From: Desulfobulbaceae bacterium
GTDB lineage: Bacteria; Desulfobacterota; Desulfobulbia; Desulfobulbales; Desulfocapsaceae
Direction: 5' to 3'
NCBI GenBank assembly: GCA_030632405.1
Contig: DAOVUU010000144.1
Span: 1-6,496, forward strand
Length of the DNA: 6,496 bases
Under the pieces are notes generated by a model that had not been told where the DNA came from, searched no databases, and was given only the letters and a program-made list of their open reading frames with translations. Each line of letters begins with the position of its first letter. The stretch's first letter is position 1. A program made the translations under genes and the position numbers. Shown here in pieces: positions 1 through 6,445 of this stretch.

Positions 1-152
1 CCAGTTTTCACAAGCTCGAAAGCATCCGGCGACATACGTATGCTGCCACCGGCATGGGCAACCCTGGTCGTGGTCTCTTTCTCGCCGACATCAACCATGC
101 GTGCATTGCCGCTTTCATCAAAATGTGTAAATGAAGAGTTATTCTCTTCCAT
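1..152 (-). CDS. moaC: Cyclic pyranopterin monophosphate synthase MoaC (N-terminal part, cut by window edge)
   Basis: MoaC works with MoaA in the first step of molybdenum cofactor synthesis, converting the MoaA product into cyclic pyranopterin monophosphate in the cytoplasm. Only the first 50 codons are present; the gene continues past base 1. Reading down from the ATG at 152-150, the protein starts [20 protein letters not shown], then [13 protein letters not shown] and a GGSIRMSP segment. The [15 protein letters not shown] opening and the (V/I)RMSP motif are hallmarks of the MoaC N-terminus. The start codon shares one base with the dnaJ stop (TAATG), so translation is probably coupled. A GGAG ribosome binding site lies 10 nt upstream, inside the dnaJ end, which supports this start. 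It is probably the fourth gene of the purA-rpoZ-dnaJ-moaC transcript. Identification is confident although two thirds of the protein is missing. Confidence 0.9.
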   Translation of the reverse strand, partial: MEENNSSFTHFDESGNARMVDVGEKETTTRVAHAGGSIRMSPDAFELVKT

Positions 153-1270
153 TATAAAAGTTCTCCAAACAGTCGCTTAAAGAACCCTTCCTGCTCTTTA
201 TGCTGACCATGTTTCTGACACAATTTATCAAATTCAAACAACATCTGTTTCTGTTCGCCGCAGAGATTTGTCGGAGTAAGGACCTGGAGTTCGACAACCA
301 TATTACCCTTACCTCCACCACGGAGATTTTTCACACCTTCATTACGAATTGTTATGATCTCTCCAGACTGGCTGCCGGCTGAGATGTCTACATTTTTCTT
401 TCCATGGATAGTCGGCACCTCAACAGATCCTCCAAGCGCGGCTTTGACCATCGGAATAGGCAGTCGACAGTAAATGGTGTTACCTTCTCTTTTGAAAAAC
501 TCATGATCTTCCACATGGATCACCACATAAAGATCTCCTGAAGGGCCACCTTTTCTACCACCCTCACCTTCACCTCGCAAACGCATTCTCGCGCCGGTAT
601 CAACTCCGGCCGGTATCTTCAGAACCACTTTTTTTGTTTTTTCTACAAGACCACTTCCATCACAGTCGCTGCAGGGGTTGGTGACTATCTCCCCTTCTCC
701 ATGGCACTGCGGACAGGTAGAACTGACCTGAAAAAACCCCTGAGACCGGACGACCTGTCCCCGCCCATTACAACTCGGACAGACCTTTTTCTTATGTCCA
801 GGTCTGCTGCCGCTCCCTTCACAGGTCCAGCATGTATCTCTTCGATTCAATTCGACCTCTTTACCGACACCATGTACCGCCTCTAAAAAGGTAATCTCCA
901 CATCATAACGCAGATCATTTCCTGCGACAGGACCATCTCTTCGCTCACGAGATCGGCCACCGCCGCCAAATCCAAAAAGATCACTGAAAATATCACCAAA
1001 ACTGGAGAAGATATCTTCGGCATTACCGGGACCACTATATCCGCTGTTTTTTAAACCATCGTGACCATAGGTATCATAAATTTGCCTTTTTTGGGCATCG
1101 CTCAGTACTTCGTATGCTTCAGTACAGAGTTTAAACTGTTCTTCAGCATTTTTATCATCCGGATTGCGATCAGGGTGATATTTCATGGCAAGCTTGCGAT
1201 AAGCCTTTTTTATCTCGCCATTGTCAGCATTTCTGCTGATCAACAACATTTCGTAATAGTCAATACTCAT
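152..1270 (-). CDS. dnaJ: Molecular chaperone DnaJ (Hsp40, type I)
   Basis: DnaJ delivers unfolded proteins to DnaK and stimulates its ATPase. The 372-residue protein has the full type I layout: a J domain at about 3-70 with the HPD motif at 32-34; a Gly/Phe-rich linker at about 76-106 ([14 protein letters not shown]); four zinc-binding CxxCxGxG repeats at 147-154 (CWTCEGSG), 164-171 (CPSCNGRG), 186-193 (CPQCHGEG) and 200-207 (CSDCDGSG); and a C-terminal substrate-binding region with [18 protein letters not shown] at 218-235. Length is normal for the family. The usual J-domain YYEVLGV is YYEMLLI here, a small divergence. The start ATG at 1270 has an AAGGTG ribosome binding site 12 nt upstream, rather far, lying in a small hairpin described separately. 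It follows rpoZ by 62 nt and overlaps moaC by one base. No grpE or dnaK is in the window, so this dnaJ is not in the classic dnaK-dnaJ operon and could be one of several paralogues. Confidence 0.96.
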   Translation of the reverse strand: MSIDYYEMLLISRNADNGEIKKAYRKLAMKYHPDRNPDDKNAEEQFKLCTEAYEVLSDAQKRQIYDTYGHDGLKNSGYSGPGNAEDIFSSFGDIFSDLFGFGGGGRSRERRDGPVAGNDLRYDVEITFLEAVHGVGKEVELNRRDTCWTCEGSGSRPGHKKKVCPSCNGRGQVVRSQGFFQVSSTCPQCHGEGEIVTNPCSDCDGSGLVEKTKKVVLKIPAGVDTGARMRLRGEGEGGRKGGPSGDLYVVIHVEDHEFFKREGNTIYCRLPIPMVKAALGGSVEVPTIHGKKNVDISAGSQSGEIITIRNEGVKNLRGGGKGNMVVELQVLTPTNLCGEQKQMLFEFDKLCQKHGQHKEQEGFFKRLFGELL

Positions 1271-1282
1271 AACGAATCAACA

Positions 1283-1300
1283 CACCTTACTTCGTAATGG
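1283..1300 (-). promoter_or_regulatory. Hairpin holding the dnaJ ribosome binding site
   Basis: On the transcript, CCATTAC (1300-1294) pairs with GTAAGG (1290-1285) around a GAA loop, with one bulged A. The 3' arm contains the AAGG of the dnaJ SD (AAGGTG, 1288-1283). The site could limit dnaJ translation at low temperature, but the stem is short and this is inference from the sequence only. Confidence 0.3.
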
Positions 1301-1311
1301 AGTTGTAAAAA
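1297..1311 (+). repeat. Degenerate copy of the same short repeat, between rpoZ and dnaJ
   Basis: ATGGAGTTGTAAAAA matches ATGGCGTCGTAAAAA at 13 of 15 positions and again sits in a gene gap. Its end overlaps the hairpin that contains the dnaJ ribosome binding site. It may be a decayed copy or a chance similarity. Confidence 0.3.
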
Positions 1312-1332
1312 CAGTTCACCGGTCTGGTTGTT

Positions 1333-1605
1333 TTATACAGAAGCCGTTTGAGGTTCATTCTCCAGTTCAACTTCTTCTGCTTCATCTTCTTTGCCCATGT
1401 CAGGCAACATCTCGATATTATCAAACCGCACCTTATCGGCGGCGATTTCTCGCAGGGTCATAACAATTTCTTTGTTCTTTCCCTCAACCAGAAACGGTTC
1501 ACCGTGCCGATGCTGCTTTACGCGTTTCACGGTAAGATGAACCAAATTAAAGCGATTATCATCTCCGATCTGTTCTAAACAATCTTCACATGTTATTCTT
1601 GCCAT
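1333..1605 (-). CDS. rpoZ: DNA-directed RNA polymerase omega subunit
   Basis: Omega binds the beta' subunit and helps assemble and stabilise RNA polymerase. The 90-residue protein has the family signature: MARIT at the start, EDCLEQIGDDNRFNLVHL at 7-24 followed by KRVKQ, and IVMTLREIAADKV at 47-59, matching the usual ALREIAxGK(I/V) helix. The last ~25 residues are strongly acidic (KEDEAEEVELENE), common in omega tails. Two cysteines (6 and 9) in the first turn form CEDC; I attach no function to them. The start is well supported: GAGGGG lies 8 nt upstream of the ATG at 1605. It sits between purA (52 nt upstream) and dnaJ (62 nt downstream) and is probably co-transcribed from the purA promoter. 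In many bacteria rpoZ lies next to gmk and spoT; that context is absent here. Confidence 0.93.
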   Translation of the reverse strand: MARITCEDCLEQIGDDNRFNLVHLTVKRVKQHRHGEPFLVEGKNKEIVMTLREIAADKVRFDNIEMLPDMGKEDEAEEVELENEPQTASV

Positions 1606-1631
1606 TCAAAAAACCCCTCTTTATTATTTAT

Positions 1632-1645
1632 TGGCGTCGTAAAAA
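1632..1645 (+). repeat. Dispersed short repeat TGGCGTCGTAAAAA, copy between purA and rpoZ
   Basis: The 14-base sequence is identical to the copy at 5793-5806 on the other strand. It lies in the 52-nt gap between purA and rpoZ. Its TGGCG (1632-1636) can pair with CGCCA (1651-1655), so the transcript here could form a 5-bp hairpin; no U-tract follows, so it is not a standard terminator. Confidence 0.5.
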
Positions 1646-1657
1646 CCTTCCGCCATC

Positions 1658-2986
<1,329 letters not shown>

Positions 2987-3038
2987 TTAACCAACTATGA
3001 CTTCGGCCTGGCCACCAGACATACAATACTTCTTATAA

Positions 3039-3078
3039 GTGAGGCTGATAAATATCTATTTTTGACGTATATCCTCAC
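3039..3078 (-). promoter_or_regulatory. Nested stem-loop in the purA leader
   Basis: Soon after the predicted transcription start, GTGAGG (3078-3073) can pair with CCTCAC (3044-3039) as a perfect 6-bp stem closing a 28-nt loop, and inside that loop AAATA and TATTT (3061-3057 and 3054-3050) pair around a 2-nt loop. A further small hairpin, CTGG-TGG-CCAG, lies downstream near 3008-3018. No U-tract follows and the SD is not obviously paired. It matches no riboswitch class I can recall; its function, if any, is unknown. Confidence 0.3.
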
Positions 3079-3092
3079 AGGACAAACGGAGA

Positions 3093-3121
3093 AATATAGT
3101 CAACTGATTCAATAAAGTCAA
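3093..3121 (-). promoter_or_regulatory. Sigma70-type promoter of the purA-rpoZ-dnaJ-moaC operon
   Basis: On the minus strand a -35 box TTGACT (3121-3116) and a -10 box TATATT (3098-3093) are separated by exactly 17 bases. The sequence just upstream of the -35 box is AT-rich (GAAAATTTGATTTA), like an UP element. Transcription would start near 3086, leaving a leader of about 130 nt before the purA start. Both boxes are 5 of 6 matches to consensus. Confidence 0.7.
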
Positions 3122-3233
3122 TAAATCAAATTTTCCTTGCAAGCACTGTATAACAGGGCTGTAAAACCTTTTGACGGAAGAGCAATAACTCCTTTCCAAT
3201 GAGCGAAACATCAGGTTAACAACTCCTACATCG

Positions 3234-3262
3234 TTGACACCGATGGTTAAATACTTTACATT
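3234..3262 (+). promoter_or_regulatory. Candidate promoter for the tat genes
   Basis: A consensus -35 box TTGACA (3234-3239) is followed after 17 bases by TACATT (3257-3262), 4 of 6 matches to the -10 consensus. The -35 box lies inside an inverted repeat CATCG-ttgacac-CGATG (3229-3245), which could be an operator. Transcription would begin near 3269, 14 nt before the MITE-like element, so the element would sit in a ~255-nt leader of tatB. The alternative is that the tat promoter lies after the element, but I found no good boxes there. Confidence 0.45.
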
Positions 3263-3282
3263 TGTGTCGCTGCCGGTTAGCA

Positions 3283-3429
3283 CTAGGAGGCTGTCCGAGA
3301 ATAAGCATTTTTTCTCAAATCGAGGTTTTTCGAAAAAATAAGCGCAGCCATATAGTTGATATTGCGAGCATTGTTTTTACTAAAATAACGAAGAGTTGGG
3401 GAGAAATGCATTCTCGGGCAGCCTCCTAG
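3283..3429. mobile_element. MITE-like element with terminal inverted repeats and CTAG target duplication
   Basis: The ends are near-perfect inverted repeats: GAGGCTGTCCGAGAAT at 3287-3302 and its reverse complement at 3410-3425, 15 of 16 identical; with a 2-nt gap the similarity continues into GCATTT and CTC. Both ends are flanked by CTAG (3283-3286 and 3426-3429), as expected for a 4-bp target duplication. The element itself is 139 bp (3287-3425) and has no coding capacity, so it is non-autonomous. CTAG fits the YTAR target preference known for some IS5- and IS701-type elements, so a related transposase elsewhere in the genome may have moved it; that link is inference. The interior holds an imperfect palindrome (CGCA-gcc-ATAT ... 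ATAT-TGCG, about 3342-3367). Confidence 0.75.
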
Positions 3430-3492
3430 AGGTGACTGAAACAATTGTGCATGGAAAAAAAGCACACAACCGTACTCTATTACTTGCTGAAT

Positions 3493-3508
3493 GTGATTTG
3501 GCAATCAC
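3493..3508 (+). promoter_or_regulatory. 6-bp inverted repeat just before tatB
   Basis: GTGATT-TGGC-AATCAC is a perfect 6-bp inverted repeat with a 4-nt loop, ending 15 nt before the tatB start. The only SD-like bases (GGA, 3511-3513) follow it directly. It could be an RNA hairpin that exposes the start region, or a DNA operator. The half-sites do not fit FNR (TTGAT-N4-ATCAA), and the arm spacing differs from CRP-type sites. Confidence 0.3.
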
Positions 3509-3523
3509 CTGGAAAATTTACTT

Positions 3524-3967
3524 ATGTTTGGTATCGGCCTTCCCGAAATGATTCTTATAATGGCCTTAGCGCTTATAGTTGTCGGTCCGGACAAGCTTCC
3601 AGACCTTGCTCGATCACTGGCAAAAGGAATTATGGAGCTGAAGAAAACGGCTGAGGGATTAAAAGATTCTTTCGCTGAAGAGGGCAACCCTCTTGATGAT
3701 ATCGTCCCGGACCTGGAAAATGCAGCAAAATCCCTTAAAGCCAATCTCCTGGAGAATCCAACCTTTGAGTTCGACGATAATGATTTATCCGGTGGTGTGA
3801 ACCCACCAGCCGATACGTTAGATAAACCTTATAATGAACCGGTGGAGGAGGATACACCGGTACCAGATGACGGAACAGGCAGCAGCGGCGATGAGAAACA
3901 GCCGGAACTGCCGACCATTGAAATTGAGGTTGAGGAAATTACCAAAGTCGAAGAAAAAAATGGCTAA
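3524..3967 (+). CDS. tatB: Twin-arginine translocase subunit TatB (TatA/B family)
   Basis: TatA/B-family subunits work with TatC to export folded proteins that carry twin-arginine signal peptides across the inner membrane. The 147-residue protein begins MFGIGLPEMI with one membrane helix at about 5-20, then the GP hinge at 21-22 (GPDKLPDLARSLAKG) and an amphipathic helix to about residue 50. Glu8 and the Gly-Pro hinge favour TatB over TatA (which usually has FG), and the long tail also fits TatB. Residues 80-147 are acidic and proline-rich (about 15 Glu and 9 Asp) and probably disordered. The ATG at 3524 gives the canonical N-terminus, though only a weak GGA 10 nt upstream serves as ribosome binding site. 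The gene overlaps tatC by 8 nt. No separate tatA is in the window, so this single subunit might do both jobs, or tatA may lie elsewhere. Confidence 0.85.
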   Translation: MFGIGLPEMILIMALALIVVGPDKLPDLARSLAKGIMELKKTAEGLKDSFAEEGNPLDDIVPDLENAAKSLKANLLENPTFEFDDNDLSGGVNPPADTLDKPYNEPVEEDTPVPDDGTGSSGDEKQPELPTIEIEVEEITKVEEKNG

Positions 3968-4733
3968 CTACAACCTGCAAAGTTCAATTCCTGTTATAGA
4001 ACGAAGTCTCGAGTTCTTCAAACCGCACCATCTGGAATTACGCAAACGGCTTATCAAAGTTTGTCTATCGATTATCTGCTGCAGTTTAATAGCATATATA
4101 TTCGCCGAACAGATTGCCGGTCTTTTTATCTCACCCCTTTTCAAGGCAAGTCCATTAGTCTCCAAGCTGGTCTATACCAACCTGCCCGAGGCATTTCTTG
4201 CCTATATAAAACTTGCACTGCTTATCGGAGTTATTGCCAGTCTGCCTGTCGCCCTGTATCAACTGTGGATGTTTGTTTCCCCAGGCCTCAAAGCAAATGA
4301 GAAAAAGTTTGCGGTTGTTGTCGTATTCTGGGCAATTGCCCTCTTTACCTGCGGGGGTGGTTTTGCTTTTTTCGCTGTATTACCAAAAATGCTCAGCTAT
4401 TTTATGAGTTATGCAAATGAAGGTCTGGTGCCCCTGCCAAAACTTGGGAAATATCTCACCTTTATAGCAAGAACCATCCTAACCTTTGGTCTTGCGTTTC
4501 AAATCCCTTTTCTGATGGTTATGGCGGGTAAGGCGAATATCGTTCGTGCAGAATATTTTCGCAGGAAACGTATCTATTTTTATATAGCGATTGTCTTTCT
4601 CGCTTTTCTTCTCACCGCCGGAGATTTCATGGCCACGGGATTGCTTGCCATACCACTTTTCCTGCTCTATGAGGCGGGAATATTTCTTTCTTTCCTCTTT
4701 TGTAAAAAAGCAGCTCAATCCGATACAGCGTAA
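3960..4733 (+). CDS. tatC: Twin-arginine translocase subunit TatC
   Basis: TatC is the membrane receptor that recognises twin-arginine signal peptides and starts assembly of the export channel. The 257-residue protein has the family landmarks: HLELRKRL at 24-31 on the cytoplasmic N-terminus; SLPVALYQLWMFVSPGLKAN at 94-113 followed by Glu114, matching the essential cytoplasmic-loop Glu of other TatC proteins; and LTAGDFMATGLLAIPLFLLYE at 218-238 (usually FTPPDxxSQxxLAIPLxxLYE). Six hydrophobic segments are visible, near 33-50, 78-100, 117-142, 164-188, 205-220 and 223-247. The ATG at 3960 lies within the tatB end; upstream codons in this frame (from 3834) are shadow sequence of tatB. There is no strong SD, so translation is probably coupled to tatB. 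The 3' end faces the radical SAM gene, with 32 nt between them and no clear terminator. Confidence 0.93.
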   Translation: MANYNLQSSIPVIERSLEFFKPHHLELRKRLIKVCLSIICCSLIAYIFAEQIAGLFISPLFKASPLVSKLVYTNLPEAFLAYIKLALLIGVIASLPVALYQLWMFVSPGLKANEKKFAVVVVFWAIALFTCGGGFAFFAVLPKMLSYFMSYANEGLVPLPKLGKYLTFIARTILTFGLAFQIPFLMVMAGKANIVRAEYFRRKRIYFYIAIVFLAFLLTAGDFMATGLLAIPLFLLYEAGIFLSFLFCKKAAQSDTA

Positions 4734-4765
4734 ATGCCTACCCGGCGCCCTGCAGTCATCAAAAG

Positions 4766-5773
4766 TTAATCTCCTCCAATTTCCAGCTTCAACAGACAGC
4801 AGGAAATTTTGTACAAGGGACGGCCCTGTCCGTCATATTCGATAGTATCCGGCTGGAGCATTTTGTTCATGACACACCCCTCCTCAATTTCAAGCTGAAA
4901 AAACCGATCCTCTGTCAAACCATCCATCTTGACCAACAAATCATCTTCAATCTGATAGGAGTGAATAGGATGGTCCTCACAGAGAGGGCACTGATATACA
5001 CGACCATTAGGAAAAATAAAAAAATTCTCCGCCACATTTCCTGCGCATTCAAAATGTTCATTTTCTGGTAGAAAAACTGCTGGATAGGTTACCTGTATAC
5101 CACTTTCTGCAGCCATCCTGGCCACCTTCGGCACAACATGCAGCCACTGTTCTCTACTAACCTGTATCTTTGGTGCATGCACCGATTGAACAGACCTTCC
5201 CCTCAGGCCGATTACCTGGATAAAGAATTTCTTAACCTTGAGCGATTTCAATAGAACCACCATCCTCTCAAGGTGATCTATGTTTTCACTGCTTACTGTA
5301 TAGATAACACTGACATTATAACCAAAAATCACTGCCTTTTTGATATTGGCAACACAGATCTCAAAAACCCCTTCTCCTCTTATTGGATCATTCACCCTAC
5401 TGTCCGGACCATCAAGACTGAAACTGAGAAAATCGAGATATTTCGGAGAGGTTCGTTCAAGTAGATCGTGAAACAGGTATCCATTCGTGTCTACAGTGAC
5501 AAAATAGCCTAATTCTTTTGCCTTTTTTATACTAAAGGCCAGATCCGGGTGCATTGTCGGCTCACCCCCGAGAAAAATAACATTAGATTTTTTCTCCGGG
5601 TCCACAAAGAGTTCAAGCCAGCTCACTACCTGCTCTTTAGACAAAGTCTGAGTACCGTGTTGTTCCGGATTAATATAACAGTGACTGCACGAAAGATTAC
5701 ATGCCGTTAAGATATGAAAAAATATATTCCTCTCGCCGGGCTTGAAGCCTACTGTTCTCAGTGTATTTTTCAT
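4766..5773 (-). CDS. Radical SAM protein with SPASM-like C-terminal cysteine domain
   Basis: Radical SAM enzymes use a 4Fe-4S cluster to cleave S-adenosylmethionine and start radical chemistry. This 335-residue protein has the cluster motif CNLSCSHC (Cys25, 29, 32), GGEPT at 69-73 for SAM binding, DTNGY at 95-99 and SFSLDGP at 117-123. The C-terminal part carries further cysteines (243, 262, 265, 300, 325, 326) with FPNGRVYQCPLC at 254-265, resembling a SPASM or twitch domain that binds auxiliary iron-sulfur clusters. SPASM proteins include peptide-modifying, sulfatase-maturing and haem-d1/haem-pathway enzymes; the substrate here cannot be told. No small precursor peptide gene is visible nearby. 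The gene follows the zinc-ribbon protein by 33 nt and probably shares its transcript. The ATG at 5773 has no clear SD, and the best alternative would shorten the N-terminus into the conserved core. Confidence 0.85.
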   Translation of the reverse strand: MKNTLRTVGFKPGERNIFFHILTACNLSCSHCYINPEQHGTQTLSKEQVVSWLELFVDPEKKSNVIFLGGEPTMHPDLAFSIKKAKELGYFVTVDTNGYLFHDLLERTSPKYLDFLSFSLDGPDSRVNDPIRGEGVFEICVANIKKAVIFGYNVSVIYTVSSENIDHLERMVVLLKSLKVKKFFIQVIGLRGRSVQSVHAPKIQVSREQWLHVVPKVARMAAESGIQVTYPAVFLPENEHFECAGNVAENFFIFPNGRVYQCPLCEDHPIHSYQIEDDLLVKMDGLTEDRFFQLEIEEGCVMNKMLQPDTIEYDGQGRPLYKISCCLLKLEIGGD

Positions 5774-5792
5774 ACAATCAAGCTCAATTGAT

Positions 5793-5806
5793 TTTTTACG
5801 ACGCCA
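5793..5806 (-). repeat. Dispersed short repeat TGGCGTCGTAAAAA, copy between zinc-ribbon and radical SAM genes
   Basis: An exact 14-base match to 1632-1645 in opposite orientation, extended here as GATGGCGTCGTAAAAAA. It fills much of the 33-nt gap, and the TGA stop of the upstream gene overlaps its start. Next to it AATCAA-gctcaa-TTGATT (5776-5793) forms an AT-rich inverted repeat just ahead of the radical SAM start codon. Confidence 0.5.
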
Positions 5807-6376
5807 TCACAGTTGACGTCCATATTTCAGCGCTGCTGTCATAATAGATACACCGGTATGTTCCTGGACCAGATCATGGGAGTGAACCGTGAAGGGGAGA
5901 TATTTGAGCGAATACCGGGCTGAATTTACCTTTATTTGCGGCAAAAAAGGGTACAGATTTCTTTTATTCAAGGTAGATACCGCCAATACACTCTTGATTG
6001 CCTGAAAAGCCTCTTTCCAGGACAGAGTGACAGGGTAGATATTTTCCAGCTTCCCTCTCCCCCCTGCCGGAATCCTCAACTGACTGACTGTAAGCTGCAT
6101 TGCAGCCTGTAAAAAAGATCTGGGAGTAATTTTAAAGGCTGGAAACCAAAAACTGAGTTCAATATCGTCGTGCTCTTTACGAACGATTATCGGCTGATTT
6201 GTTAAGCGAAGAAAATCACCAAAGGTTTTCAGCTCCAGCCCTGTCGTCTGAAATGTGATCTTCCAAAAGGGGAGAAACCTGGCAACCCGGATCTCCGATG
6301 GAACCACAGACCATTTGAGAAGAGTAAATCTACCATTCTCTTCCTGCCAGAGGGTTTCGCAGTTACAGCAGTACAA
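5807..6376 (-). CDS. Unrecognised protein with N-terminal zinc ribbon; start uncertain
   Basis: I cannot name this protein. From a TTG at 6376 it is 189 residues, but this start cuts the zinc ribbon: in the same frame just upstream are CPGCGG and then CCNC (the latter at 3-6 of the 189), giving a CxxC-x15-CxxC-type ribbon only if translation begins earlier. That frame is open up to an in-frame TAG at 6448-6446, with no ATG, GTG or TTG between it and the first cysteines, so the true start is unresolved (see findings). After the ribbon come two segments with similar aromatic wording, LPFWKITFQTTGLELKTFGD (35-54) and FWFPAFKITPRSFLQAAMQL (76-95), then a C-terminal part containing YPFLPQIKVNSARYSLKYLPF in two pieces. 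I recall conserved hypotheticals of Desulfobacterota with this pattern but cannot confirm. No signal peptide or membrane span is visible. It lies 33 nt upstream of the radical SAM gene, and its TGA overlaps a short dispersed repeat. Confidence 0.6.
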   Translation of the reverse strand: MYCCNCETLWQEENGRFTLLKWSVVPSEIRVARFLPFWKITFQTTGLELKTFGDFLRLTNQPIIVRKEHDDIELSFWFPAFKITPRSFLQAAMQLTVSQLRIPAGGRGKLENIYPVTLSWKEAFQAIKSVLAVSTLNKRNLYPFLPQIKVNSARYSLKYLPFTVHSHDLVQEHTGVSIMTAALKYGRQL

Positions 6377-6445
6377 TACCAGGCTGTCCGATTCTCCCTC
6401 TAAAAAGCCACCGCAGCCAGGGCATATTGTGGTGATAAACTGTGG

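Noticed and set aside
1632..1655. Rho-independent terminator after purA
   Set aside because: The TGGCG/CGCCA stem is only 5 bp with a 14-nt loop, and the downstream minus-strand sequence is AATAAATAATAAA rather than a T-run.
3056..3283. Minus-strand 75-codon open frame in the intergenic region
   Set aside because: It overlaps the purA promoter, has no ribosome binding site and no recognisable motif.
3356..3383. Possible outward promoter inside the MITE-like element (TTGATA-16-TACTAA)
   Set aside because: The -10 box matches only 3 of 6 consensus bases and the spacing is short, so it is no better than expected by chance in AT-rich DNA.
3492..3509. CRP- or FNR-type binding site before tatB
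   Set aside because: TGTGA and TCAC are 8 bases apart instead of 6, and the FNR half-sites TTGAT/ATCAA are not met.
3834..3959. Longer TatC beginning 42 codons earlier
   Set aside because: The extra residues are arginine-rich out-of-frame translation of the tatB tail; the ATG at 3960 gives a normal TatC N-terminus and length.
4734..4765. Bidirectional terminator between tatC and the radical SAM gene
   Set aside because: The 32-nt gap contains only short palindromes (GGCGCC, CTGCAG) with no stem followed by a T-run on either strand.
6380..6391. AGGCTGTCCGA, 11 bases identical to the MITE terminal repeat
   Set aside because: It lies within the zinc-ribbon coding frame (GESDSL segment), has no partner repeat or flanking duplication nearby, and a single 11-base match is not enough to call an element end.
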